From positions 105,972,480-106,036,479 of the forward strand of contig NC_064825.1 of NCBI RefSeq assembly GCF_024166365.1: DNA of 64,000 nucleotides. Direction: 5' to 3'. The translations under genes were made by a program, and so were the position numbers. This document shows positions 31,135 through 42,440 of this stretch, one piece after another. Position 1 is the first letter of the stretch. Each line of letters begins with the position of its first letter. The DNA comes from Elephas maximus indicus (lineage: Eukaryota > Chordata > Mammalia > Proboscidea > Elephantidae). Under the pieces are notes generated by a model, which ran no database searches, was not told where the DNA came from, and was given only the letters and a program-made list of their open reading frames with translations.

Positions 31135-34100
31135 CCCCCATATGTCTGTTAGATTGTCATACTGTGGGGGCTTGTAGGTTGTTGTAATGCTGGAAGATAT
31201 GCCAAATGCCAGCAGGGTCACACATGGCAGAGAGGTTTCAGCTGAGCTTCTAGACTAAGACAGACTAGGGAGAAGGACCTGATGGTCTACTGCTGAAAAT
31301 AACTAGACAGTGCAAACTTTATGAAAACCAATGGAACATTGTGCAATATAGTGCCAGAAAATGAGCCACTTGGTTTGGAAGATTCTCAAAAGACACTTGG
31401 GGAAGAGCTGCGTCCCCAATATAGAATTGACCTTAATGATGTAGTTGGAGTCAAGCTTTCGGGACCTTCATTTGCTGATGTGGCAACTCTAAATGAGAAG
31501 AAATAGCTGCATACATTCACTAGTATTAAGAATGTAGAATATACAAAGTATAAATCTAGAAAAATTTGAAATTGTCAAAAAAAGAAATGAAAGGCATAAA
31601 CATTGGTATCCTAGGCATTTGTGAGCTGAAATGGACTGGTATTGGCCATTTTAAATTGAATAATTGCATGGACTACTATGCCAGAAATAACAAATTGAAG
31701 GGGAATATCGTTGCATTAATTGTCAAAGAGAACATTTCACGATCTTGAAGTACAATGCTGTCAGTGATAGGATAATATCCATACACCTAAAAGAAAGACA
31801 AGTTAATACAATTATATTTCACATTTATACACCAACCCCTAAGGCCAAAGACGAAGAAAATGAAGATTTTTACCAACTTCTGCAGTTTGAAATTGATCAA
31901 ACGTGTAATCAGGAAGCATTGACAATTACTGGTGATTGGAATGCGAAAGTTGGAAACAAAGAAGAAATAGTAGTTAGAAAATATGGCCTTTATGAAAGAA
32001 ACAATGCTGAAGATTGCATGACAAAATTTTGCAAGACCAATGAGTTCTTCAGTGCAAATAATTTTTTTCAACAACATAAATGGGGACTATAGACATGTAC
32101 CTTGCTTGACGGAATATGGAGGAATCAAACTGACTACCCATGTGGAAAGAGATGATGAAAAACTCAATATCATCAGTCAGAACAGGGCCATGGGCCAACT
32201 GTGGAACAGATCATCAATTGCTCATACACCAGTTTCAGCTGAAGCTGGAGAAAATTACAGCAAGTCCATGGGAACCAAAGTGAAACCTTGACTGTATCAC
32301 ACCTGAATTTAGTGAACATCTCAAGAATAGATTTGATTCATTGAATACTAATGACTGAAGACCACACAGATTGCGGAATGACATCAGGGATTTCATACAT
32401 GAAGAAAGCAAGAACCACTAATCAACAGGAAAGAAAGAAAAGATCAAAATAGATGTCAGAAGAGGGTCTGAATCTTGCTCTTGAAAGTTGAATAGCTAAA
32501 GCAAATGGAAGAAAACATGAAGTAAAAGAGCCAAAGTGAAGGTTTCAAATGGTGCCTTGAGAAGACAAGTAAAGTATTATAATGACATATGTAAAAACCT
32601 GGAGTTAAAAAACCAAAAGGGAACACACTCAGCATTTCTGAAGCTGAAAGAACTGAAGAAATATTCAAGCCTTGAGTTGCAGTATTGAAGGATTTTAGGG
32701 GGAAAATATTAAATGATGCAGGAAGCATCAAAAGAAGGTGGAAGGAATACAGAGTCACTATACCCAAAAGAGTTGGTTGACATTCAGCCATGTCAGGAGG
32801 TAGCATATGATCAGGAACTGATGGTACTGAAGGAAGAGGTCCAAGCTGCACTGTAGGTATTGGCAAAAAATAAGGCTCCAGGAATTGACAGAATATCAAT
32901 TGAGACATTTCAACAAATGGATGTAGCGCTGGAAGCAGTCACCCATCTATGCCAACACATTTGGAAGACAGTTTCCTGGCCAACTGACTGGGAGAAATCC
33001 ATGTTATGCCTATTCCAAAGAAAAGTGATCCAATCAAATGCAAAAATTGTTGAACAAAACCATCAATATCACATACAAGTAAAATTTTGATGAAGATCTT
33101 TCAAAAGTGGTTACAGCAGTACATGGACAAGTAACTGTCAGAAATACAGGCTGGGTTCAGAAAAGGACGTGGAACAAGGGCTATAGTTGCTGATGTCACA
33201 TGAATCCTGGCTAAAAGCAAAGAATATGAGAAATATGTTCACCTGTGTTTTATTGACTATGCAAACACATATGACTGTGCGGATCATAACAAATTATGGA
33301 CAACAATGCAAAGAACGAGAATTCAAAAACACTTAATTGTGTTCATGGGGACTTTGTACAGAGGTCATGAGGCAGCCATTAAACATAACACGGGGATAGC
33401 ACATGGTTTAAAGTCAAGAACGGTGTGCCTCAGAGTTGTATCCGTTCACCATACTTATTCATTCTATGAAAAAATAATCCAGGAGGCTGGATTATATGAA
33501 AAAGAATGAGACATCAGGATTCGTGGAAGACTCATTAGCAACCTGCATTATGTAGATGACACAACCTTGCTTACTGAAAGTGAAGATAATTTGAAGCACT
33601 TACTGATGAAGATCAAAGATAATAACCTTCAGTATGGGTTACATCTCAACATAAAGAAAACAAAAATTCTCAGAACTGGACTTATAATAAATCATTATAA
33701 ATGGAGAAAAGAATGAAGTTGTCAACGGTTTCGTTTTATTGGATTCACAATCAACAGTCATGGAAGCAGCAGTCAAGAAATCAAAGACAAACTGCATTGG
33801 GCAAATCTGCTGCAAAAGACTTCTTTAAAGTATTAAAAAGAACAGATATCACCTTGAAGGCTAAGGTATGCCTGACCCAAGCCATGACGTTTTCAATTGC
33901 CTCATATGCATGCAAAAGCTGGACAATGAATAAGGAAGACTGAAGAAGAATTGACACCCTAGATTTGTGGTGCTGGCGAAGAATATCGAATATACCATGG
34001 ACTGCCATAAGAATGAACAAATCTGTCTCGGGAGAAGTACAGCCAGAATGCCCCTTAGAAGCACTGATGGTGAGATTATGTCTCACACACTTGGGATATG

Positions 34101-34326
34101 TTATCAGAAGGGACAAATCCTTGAAGAAGGTCATCATGCTCGGTAAAGTAGAGGGTCAGCAAAAATAAGCAAGACCCTCAACCAGATGGATTCACACAGT
34201 AGCTGTAACAATGGGCACAAGCATTACAATAATTTTGAGGATGGTACAGGATCAGGCAGTGTTTCACGCTGTTGTACATAGGGTAGCTATGAGTTGGAAC
34301 CAACTTGATGGCATCGAACAACAAAG
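31135..34326 (+). mobile_element. Complete-length RTE (BovB-type) LINE, 3192 bp
   Basis: The element runs from the RTE 5' start (ccccatatgtctgttagat) to the tail gctatgagttggaaccaact followed by aacaacaaag, between perfect 13-bp TSDs. About 3.2 kb is the normal full length for RTE. Translation shows the APE-type endonuclease (about 31570-32040) and the RT (about 32860-33600). The frame is broken many times. The element ends in a short (AAC)n rather than a poly-A tail, as usual for RTE. Its last ~40 bases match AfroSINE tails. Confidence 0.93.
31321..34168 (+). pseudogene. RTE ORF (endonuclease + reverse transcriptase), degraded
   Basis: The single RTE polyprotein nicks target DNA and copies RTE RNA. 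Segments are readable in order. The N-terminus contains DLNDVVGVKLSGPSFADV. The endonuclease contains INIGILGICELKWTGIGHF, then SDRIISIHLKERQVNT, IFHIYTPTPKAKDEENEDFY and TITGDWNAKVGN, with conserved Glu, Asp and Asn residues visible. RT finger/palm pieces include MAKNKAPGIDRISIETFQQ (about 32860), LHYVDDTTLLTESEDNLKH with the catalytic D-D pair (about 33541), and the C-terminal KSWTMNKED, RRISNIPWTAIRMNKSVSGE and LGYVIRRDKSLKK. Stops and frameshifts separate almost every block, for example at 31504-31506, 31746-31748 and 33941. No activity is expected. Confidence 0.88.
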
Positions 34327-34339
34327 AGTTTTATGGTAT

Positions 34340-35364
34340 AGATGTACTCCAGTGTCTTAATATAATCTCCAGTTCCCTTTGCTTTAAATTTTGTTTTTTA
34401 CTATATTTTTGTTTTAAATATTGCTCAACATATGCACATTTGTAATAGTCTTTTTTGTACAAGTATTTTTATTTCTATAAGATTAGTCTTCATTGAATCA
34501 TTTTACAGTGTCAAAAGGTTAGTATTTTGTTTTTCTTTCCCAAAGGAAAAAAAAATCACTGCCCAAGAGGTTTGCAAGAATAAAATGAAAGAATGATGTA
34601 CTAGTGGGGGCCCGGCAGGATACAGAATTCATTCCAGATGGTTACAATAAAAATACTTCAATGAAAGGTCTATTTACATGGGTATGGTTAGATTACCCAA
34701 AGACCTGAATCTTGCAATTGTAGTTAAATATCATGAAACCAAGGCCTGAAGCTAAAAGGGGTGGGGAGTGGGGGGAAGTAATGTTACCGAAGAATGGCGA
34801 GAGATGGGATCATAGATGCAGTGCACCCTGGAGCCTATGTAGTCTTTAAGGGTATGAGCAGAAACAAAGCATAAAAGCAGAGAAAAATAGCAAAGAAAAC
34901 CCCAAGTTCTCCCAAGCTTCCACCATCATAACTACTATTGGTGTTTCTCATTGGCTGAATCTAACCACAGGGGCAGAGAAAGGAAACAAAAACATCTGAA
35001 GGAATTGGAAATATAAGAAAAAATTATGACAGAGTATGATCCTAATTCTTAAATATAAAAAAAAAAAACACTCGATTATCTTTCAATGTCTTATTCAGAC
35101 AACCTCTTACCTGCTAGTAGTGAGAGGAAAGCTTGATCCTCAAGATTAGATGTTTGCAATTCAGTTTACTTGTGGTTTGATTACACAGAAGCAGTTAATT
35201 CTATGAAACAAATGCCCCTTGACATAATGTGAGATTGTTAACACACTATTAATTATCTTTATTTAGGACTGTAGAATCTAGAAATAAAACTGTATGATTT
35301 TTCCTGTTGTGTCTAGATGACAAACATAAGCAATTTTTCTTTTCCATTATTTCAAGTCATTGCC
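34340..35364. other. Unassigned DNA downstream of the OR pseudogene
   Basis: There is no coding region. The stretch 34590-35020 is less AT-rich and has a retroelement-like texture (tctcattggctgaatctaac and an A-rich 3' side) but I cannot name it. Confidence 0.4.
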
Positions 35365-36315
35365 TCATGTTAATAACTTAGGTAGTAATTTCTTTAGTGC
35401 CTCCATGACGTCTTTGTTCCTCAGGCTATATATAATGGGATTCATCATAGGTGTCAAAATGGCATAGAAAAGAGAGAGCAGCTTCCCCAGGCCTTCAGAT
35501 TGATTTGACTTGGGCTGTAAATAATTGATAGCAGCTGTTCCATAGAATAAGACTACAACTGTCAGGTGAGAAGAGCAGGTGGAGAAGGCTTTGGCCCTCC
35601 CTCTGGCTGAGAACAATTTCAGGATATTTGAGATAATTTTGCCATAGGAGGTAACAATCAATGGAAATGGAACCATGAAAAACACCTCAGCAACTATATA
35701 GACTGTCACCTCATTCACAATTGTGTTTCTACAAGCAAGCTTGAGTATTGGGGGGATGTCACAGAAGAAATGGTTAATTGTGTTAGACCCACAAAAGGAC
35801 AGAGAGAAAATCTGGCATGTTTGCCCAATTTCGACTGGAATTCCACTGATCCAGGAGCCAGCCACCAGCTGGATACAGACCCTGTGGTTCATGACTACAG
35901 GATAGTGCAGGGAGTTACAAATGGCCACATAGTGGTCATAGGCCATCACTCTCAGGAGCAAACACTCTGTGCCTCCAAATATAAGAACAAAAGACATTTG
36001 AGTAGCACAGGCCAAAAAAGGAATATTTCCTTTCTGGGTCCAAATATGCCTGTGCATTCTTGGGACGGTGGTTGTTACATAACGTATTTCTAAGAAGGAA
36101 AAATTGCCAAGGAAAAAATACATGGGGTTCTGGAGAGTGGGGTCAATTCTTGTTATCAGTATTATGATGCTATTGCCCAACAAAATGATCAGCTATATGG
36201 CTAAAAATATCCCCAAGAGAATCCACTGTAAATTGGGTACATCAGAAAACCCCACAAGAACAAACTCCATAATTGTAGTATTATCAGATTCTTCTGCTTT
36301 TAATTTGCTTTCCGT
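35365..36315 (-). pseudogene. Olfactory receptor pseudogene, OR10AG-like, single nonsense codon
   Basis: On the minus strand the ATG of MEFVLVGFSDVPNLQWILLG lies at 36268-36270, preceded by an NTT glycosylation site. A TAG at 36193-36195 replaces the Tyr expected in TM1 (LAI-stop-LIILLGNS). Everything downstream is open to the stop at 35365: MYFFLGNFSFLEIRY, the EC2 cysteines, [18 protein letters not shown] and PMMNPIIYSLRNKDVMEALK, ending KLLPKLLT. The length from this Met would be about 301 residues, as in OR10AG. The DRY motif is changed to DHY (MAYDHYVAICN), another sign of relaxed constraint. A putative splice acceptor, tttatcatatccacag on the minus strand (AG at 36316-36317), lies about 45 nt before the ATG. 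It is a recent pseudogene or, if the stop segregates, a polymorphic one. Confidence 0.9.
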
Positions 36316-36375
36316 CTGTGGATATGATAAATTCAAGATGGTTAGTTCATTCACATTTTTGAAAAGCATTTTCAT

Positions 36376-37180
36376 TTTGTTAATTAGAAAGGGGCATGAA
36401 TAATATGTCCCTTAAATCAATTCCACCATCACTGTGCTCCATTTCTAGGAATGTGATTTGAAAGTTCAGCAATGAACTGACATGCTATTAAAATCAATTC
36501 ACCAAAGAAAATCTTGGCATATCTTATTAAACTTGGATTGTAGTGATACTGGAGATACTGAGAAGTCTACGCTGTTATTTAGAGTTTATTTTGCAGGGAA
36601 GAGTTTGGGTTATTTTACCCCAGTAAGAGTGGTCATTTTCTATTGTTCATGAGTTTTTCTGTGTTGATATCCCACTCCAAATTTTCTCAAGTCAAAATTT
36701 TCTTTAATCTTTTCTTTTTTTTTACCTAATTATTCATTAAAAATTAGTTTTAAGACTTTCCTTTTACAAGACTCAATTTTCTTAAACTAATCCTTTGTTA
36801 CTGAGAAATAAATGTGTGCATTATCAGCACCCTATTTTCTGTATCCCTTCCATTACTTACACAAAATATAAGAAAATTAAACTCAGCATACTGTTCAATA
36901 ACTCTTATTCAGTTTATGACAAATATTAATTAACCTTCAATGTAATCAAGAAATATGACCCACTCCTAACAATAATTTTTCATTTTTCCCTCCTTACCCA
37001 TGAAAAATTCTATGTTCCATCTTCATGTCATTTCCTTGTAGTAATGTTGCTTCATAAAAACGTTAACTTTGATTTATAAAAATGTAGCTTTGATTAAACC
37101 CAGTCAGTATTTACTCTGGTCCTGCATAATGATAGAGCATGTGAATGAGAAAAACACAACTGTCCCCTTCCTCATGGAGG
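36376..37180. other. Unassigned AT-rich DNA
   Basis: No gene or nameable repeat. This would hold the proximal 5' flank of the OR pseudogene on the minus strand. Confidence 0.45.
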
Positions 37181-37780
37181 GTCTCCGGGTAGCCTCCAGG
37201 AAGCTGGGCCCAGCTTCCTCATGCTCTCCGTTCCCTCCTGATGGCAGGGCACCCCATCCAGCTGCCGGGCTAGCCGGCCTTCTTCATGGCCATTGACCTG
37301 GACAGATAGGCCAGCAGCACCCAGCCAGCAGGTGCCTGTTCGGGGTTCTCAGCTCCTATCTAGCCTGAAGCCCTGCAGCTCAAAATTGCTGTGGTTTGGG
37401 AAGTGAGGAAAGAAAGAGACATCGGAGAGGTTTTTCGGAAGAAATGCGTGTGAGTTTAATAGCATCCCTAAGTGAGCCAAACTGGGCCTGAAGCGTCCAT
37501 CTTCCTGGGGCCAGGTATGCGGCCAGGCTGTCAGCACCCTCACAGAAGCCCTGAACTTCGGGTACTTGCCAGGCCCAGAGGGCAGAGCAGCCTTCTAATC
37601 CTGAACTCAGCGTTCGCAGGGCTGAGAGTGGAGCACTGGAGGTGGCTCCATGATGGAAGCTCTGAGGCAGCACAAGAGGAATGTGAAGTGGATAAGCTGT
37701 GGGCCCTCCATTCACAAAGCCCAACATTATCCAGCTTTGTCTCCTCCAAGCTTACTTCTCCACATAGGAATGACCCATAA
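37181..37780. other. Unidentified GC-rich patch
   Basis: The ~600 bp has far higher GC than its surroundings and several overlapping short open stretches on both strands, as GC-rich non-coding DNA often does. No domain, signal peptide, intron boundary or poly-A tail is convincing. A processed pseudogene fragment or an old LTR are both possible; I do not recognise it. Confidence 0.35.
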
Positions 37781-38273
37781 CTGGACCCATCACAGTAATG
37801 AGCACATCAGTAAATCTTCGCTGTTATTGTTTCTATGATTATATTTTCTAAACAAACAAAAAATATTGGAAAAACGGATGGTCTGAAAACAGAAAAAAAA
37901 ATCCTCCATTTTTGCATAATGCCAATTTTCACATAACAATTTAGTCTTCGGAAACTAAGAGAGTCAATAAGTGAAGAGTAGGTGTATTTTATTATAAATA
38001 ACAAATACCATTATTATTATCATTTGCCATGCATCTAATTTTATTTAATTTATAACTAGGGAAGTTTGAGGGCTGCATGTGTATCTTACATAGTTAACTC
38101 ATTTTCAAATACAGTTTTTTTGCAGAAGCTCATGTTTTTTTCTGTTTTATTAGTTGTATCTAAACTTGAAATTCAAATTTAGAAATGTATTTATATAAAG
38201 TAGTGTATCAATAAAATAACAGTTTACCTGTAAAGATTTCATAAAGTTGTTGAGGACAGTCTAGGTGTATTGT
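37781..38273. other. Unassigned AT-rich DNA
   Basis: No feature seen. Confidence 0.5.
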
Positions 38274-38280
38274 TAACATA

Positions 38281-38442
38281 AGTTGTTGTTAGGTGCCATG
38301 AAGTCAATTCTGACTCATAGCAACACTATAGGTCAGAGTAGATCTGCCTCATAGGGTTTCCAACAAATGGCTGGTGGATTTGAACTGCTGACCTTTTGGT
38401 TAACAGCTGAGTCCTTAACCACTATGCTACCAGGGCTCCTGA
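38281..38442 (-). repeat. AfroSINE, short form
   Basis: The tail at the left includes gttgttgttaggtgccatga, the RTE-type end. The head at the right is gccctggtagcatagtggtt on the minus strand. A short TSD taacata occurs at 38274-38280 and 38443-38449. The tail ggtgccatgaagtcaattct is of the RTE class rather than the ggcaatggg class. Confidence 0.85.
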
Positions 38443-38643
38443 TAACATATATTCTTTAAATTTATGCTTTTTTTTTTTTTTAGTCTCAGGAAGTCACTCG
38501 AGTTCTGCAATAGCCTTTGCTTGCTTTCAAACACTAAGTGCTCTTAAATATGAAATATGAAATAGTCATGCCCTCTCGGGGGGAAATCTCTCTTGGGTAA
38601 CTATTTAGTTTCTAGCAAAATACTTCTGCAACCAATCTGGCTT

Positions 38644-40010
38644 TTTTTTTTTTTTTAATAATTTTTATTGTGCTTTAAGTGATAGTTTACAACTCAAGTC
38701 AGTCTCTCACATATAAACTTATATACACCTTACTACATACTCCCACTTACTCTCCCCCTAATGAGTCAGCCCGTTCCCTCCTTCCAGTCTTTCCTTTCAT
38801 GACCATTTTGCCAGTTTCTAACCCCCTCTACCCTCCCATCTCCCCTCTAGCCAGGAGATGCCAACATAGTCTGAAGTGTCTACCTGATAAAAGGAGCTCA
38901 CTCCTCATCAGCATTTCTCTCCAACCCATTGTCTAGTCCAATCCGTGTCTCCTGAGGTGTATTCTGGAATGGTTCCTGTCCTGGGCCAACAGAAGCTTTG
39001 GGGACCATGACTGCCAGGATTCTGCTAGTCTCAGTCAGATGATTAAGTCTGGTCTTTTTATGAGAATTTGGGGTCTGCATCCAACTGTTCTCCTGCTCCC
39101 TCAGGGGTTCTCCGTTGTGCTCCCTGTCAGGGCAGTCATCGGTTGTGGCCGGGCACCATCTAGCTCTTCTGGTCTCAGGATGACGTAAGCCTCTAGTTCA
39201 TGTAGCCCTTTCTGTCTCTTGGGCTCATAATTACATTGTGACCATGGTGTTCTTCATTCTCCTTTGATCCAGGTGGCTTGAGACCAATTGATGCATCTTA
39301 GATGGCCGCTTGTTAGCATTTAAGACCCCAGACGCCACACTTCAAAGTGGGATGCAGAATCTCTTCCTAATAGAATTCATTTTGCCAATTGACTTAGATG
39401 TCCCCTGAAACCATAGTCCCCAAAACCCCGCCCTTGGTCCACTGACCTTTGAACCATTCAGTTTATCCCGGAAACTTCTTTGCTTTTGGTCCAGTCCAGT
39501 TGAGCTGACCTTCCCTGTATTGAGTGTTGTCTTTTCCTTCACCTAAAGTAGTTCTTATCTACTATCTAATCAGTAAATAACCCTCTCCCACCTTCCCTCC
39601 CTCCCCCTTCACGTAACCACAAAAGAATGTGTTCTTCTCAGTTTAAACTATTTCTCAAGATTTTATAATAGTGGTCTTATACAATATTTGTCCTTTTGCA
39701 TCTGACTAATTTCACTTAGCATAGGGCCTTCCAGGTTCCTCCATGTTCTGAAATGTTTCACAGATTCGTCACTGTTCTTTATCGATACATAGTATTCCAT
39801 TGTGTGACTATACCATAATTTCTTTATCCATTCATCTGTCGATGGGCACCTTGGTTGCTTCCAGCTTTTTGCTATTATAAACAGTACTGCAATAAACATG
39901 GGTGTGCATATATCTGTTTGTGTAAAGGCTCTTATTTCTCTAGGATATATTCTGAGGAGTGGGATTTCTGGGTTGTATGGTAGATCTATTTCTAATTTTT
40001 TAAGGATACA
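38644..40010 (-). mobile_element. 5'-truncated LINE-1 (last ~1.37 kb)
   Basis: Inverted L1 with its poly-A at the left (T-run from 38642). The 3' UTR has the C-rich complement of the G-rich tract at 39581-39610. The ORF2 C-terminus is at the right. TSD aatctggctt occurs at 38634-38643 and 40011-40020. Truncation within ORF2 is the normal outcome of incomplete L1 reverse transcription. Confidence 0.92.
39663..40010 (-). pseudogene. L1 ORF2 C-terminal fragment
   Basis: This minus-strand stretch is readable in one frame: [20 protein letters not shown], then [58 protein letters not shown], and the ORF2 end KDKYCIRPLL with its stop at 39663. It is the last ~115 residues of ORF2p and carries no RT or endonuclease. 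The intact frame probably reflects the young age of the insertion rather than function. Confidence 0.88.
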
Positions 40011-40020
40011 AATCTGGCTT

Positions 40021-40754
40021 ATTTTTGAAAACAATTTTCTCTGAATAGATCTGACTTTTTCTGCAACCCCTTTTGGCATCAACCCTAAACCAACTTATTT
40101 TCCCAGATTTGCAGAGAGTGCGCGGACAAATAATACCACTTACTTTTTACTCTCTAGCATTATTTTATTCACAAAGTTAATCTTTCTAGCAATTGCATTT
40201 CAGACCCTTGACTATTGATGTGAACTGGCCTTCTTTACTCTTAACCATCATAGTTCATCCAGATGGATCCCTAGCAAACTGTGTCCTATGTTTTGTCACA
40301 TGAACATGCTTTGCTTGGTCTCTTCCCTGTTAGGGGTGCTGCGAGCCCCGTTAGAAGTGGAACTCTGTGTTCCTAGGTTAACTTTTGTGAAAATAAGAGC
40401 ATTTCTGCTGACAAAAACAGATGGTCTTAACAATGTTAGGATATCCATTCAGACATTATGGGAGGTACTGGCTGATTCAAAGTGCCATGCCACCTCAAAA
40501 ATAAACATTTTCAGCAAGATTACTTAAGACATTAAAAAAAAAAAAAAAAATTAAAAAGTTTCCTCTCCTAATCCTTTTCCTATTTCAGGTTCCCCCAGGT
40601 GAGTAAGGAGAAAAAAATTGTTAGGCATGAAATCACAGACCCAATATCTGCTTCTATTTGTAATTAAATTTGTTTCTTCCTGTCTTGGTATTCTATGACT
40701 ATTCAATAGCATGTTTCTAGAACTATATTCCTTTTAGTTATTCAAGTACTGCTC
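40021..40754. other. Unassigned DNA
   Basis: No gene seen. An A-run at 40533-40552 may be the tail of an unrecognised old retroelement. Confidence 0.45.
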
Positions 40755-40764
40755 CTCTTTACTA

Positions 40765-40903
40765 TGTAGTCTCTGGGTGGTGCAAATGCTTAACATGCTC
40801 AGCTGCTAACCAAAAGGTTGGAGGTTCAAGTCTACCTAGAGGCATCTAGAAAGAAAAGCCTGGTGATCTACTACCGAAAAAAAATAGCGTAGAAAACCCA
40901 ATG
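40765..40903 (+). repeat. AfroSINE 5' part, split by L1-D
   Basis: The head ctctgggtggtgcaaatgct and B-box-like ggaggttcaagtc are here, with gcctggtgatctactaccga in the body. The SINE resumes after L1-D at 49241. SINE TSD ctctttacta occurs at 40755-40764 and 49314-49323 (perfect 10 bp). Confidence 0.9.
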
Positions 40904-41304
40904 AAGCAACAAAGACAGGAAAAAACAAGTGAATCAATTATGACAGTTTAGGAATCCTGATCATAAAAGTCAAAGTAGAGGAGTCAAACTGAGTGACAGG
41001 GGAAAGGAGAGACAGTTCAGAAGCAGCGAAGTGCTAGTCCTGTGGTGCCAGTACCCTGTGGGCTGGGTCAGACGCTGCTTGTGCTGAGGTGAGCAGTAGC
41101 ACTGGGGATGCATTTTACTATGTCAGGAGAGGCCGGGCAGCAGAGAGTCTGCACGAGATTCTGGAGCTGGGGGGAAGCAAGGCCAGATCTGCAAAAGTTA
41201 AGCTCAAACATCTAAACTACCACATGGAGTCAAAACAACACCCTTACCCACTCACACCCTACTCTGCTCTGACGTTAGTCTAGCAACGTTCAACAACTGA
41301 CACG

Positions 41305-41720
41305 CCCCCTAAGCTGGAACTCAGGACTATCTAGGCCCAAACTGTCTCTTGGCTTTAAAAAATTGTCACACCCCTTAAGCCGGAAACTCAGCCAGCCGTT
41401 GCCCCTTTGCCTAAGCAATGGCATAAGGGGTCCATGGACTTGAAGTGCCCTTCACCCCTGCCTAGACCTATTTGGGCTGATTCAACATCAAAAGCCCTCA
41501 TTAACACCAAGCCCCCTAAGCCAGGAACCCAGGACTATCCACTCCCAAACTAGTCTCATGGCTTTAAAAAAATTATCATGCCCCCTAAACTGGGAACTCA
41601 GGGTATGCACTGTCCCATTGCCTATGCACTGGCATAAGGGGTCCATGGACTTGTAGTGCCCTTCATCCCTGCCTAGATCTACATGGGCCAGTTCAACACT
41701 GTAGACCCTTAGTAGCATAG
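41305..41720 (+). repeat. Tandem ~210-bp monomers in the L1-D 5' UTR
   Basis: Two consecutive units start ccccctaagc at 41305 and 41512. Each contains ggctttaaaaaa, a second ccccttaagc/ccccctaaac half-unit, ggcataaggggtccatgga (41420 and 41631) and gtgcccttca-ccctgcctag. The period is 207-211 bp. The sequence is different from the CpG-rich monomer of L1-B. Confidence 0.85.
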
Positions 41721-42440
41721 AAAAACAGGGCATACACCTGAAGCCTATTTTCAACTGGAGCAGCCAAGAGGGAGTTGCAGATTCATGACATTTGACACTG
41801 CCCTGCCCATTAAGCAGGGTTCTTACCCACCCACATCAGGGGCCTGAGGGCTGGTAGTATCACCCACTCCATTTAGCCACCCACAACAGAGGTGTGAGAA
41901 TAAGTGGTGCTTCCCAATCCCTACAGCCAACAGTATTGAGTCCCCAACGTCTGGCCGCAAAACCCACCCACCTATGCACTCTAGCAGATGGGGACACATC
42001 TCAGGAACTCGAGGGCAACCATTAGGCCCCTGCCTTGCTCAGTACATAGTCCCCTACTGCAGCCAGATACCTGTGCCTGTTTCAAACACTCCTACTCTGG
42101 TCTGCCTATCTAGAACTGTAGGAGAGAGTCTCCACCCCACACTTAGTGACCGTGGACCTAGACACCTGAGCTGAATCCGCACAGAAAAGTGGACAGACTC
42201 CTGGGATCACGCACTTAGTAGCTGCTCTAACCACCTGGTGAGAGGACATAAGAGCTTCAAAGATGCTAATAACCAAAGTAGGTCACATTCCCAGCCTACT
42301 TGTGCATATCAAAATAAAACAAAGGAAAAATTTAGGACAGTAAAATACATATATATATATACACACACAATAGATAAATATAATAAATTATTGATCTTGG
42401 TAACAACAGTCAATATCAAATCAAAAAGAAGCTCGTCAAG

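Noticed and set aside
35723-36093. Plus-strand open frames opposite the OR pseudogene
   Set aside because: They are antisense shadows of the minus-strand receptor with no recognisable features.
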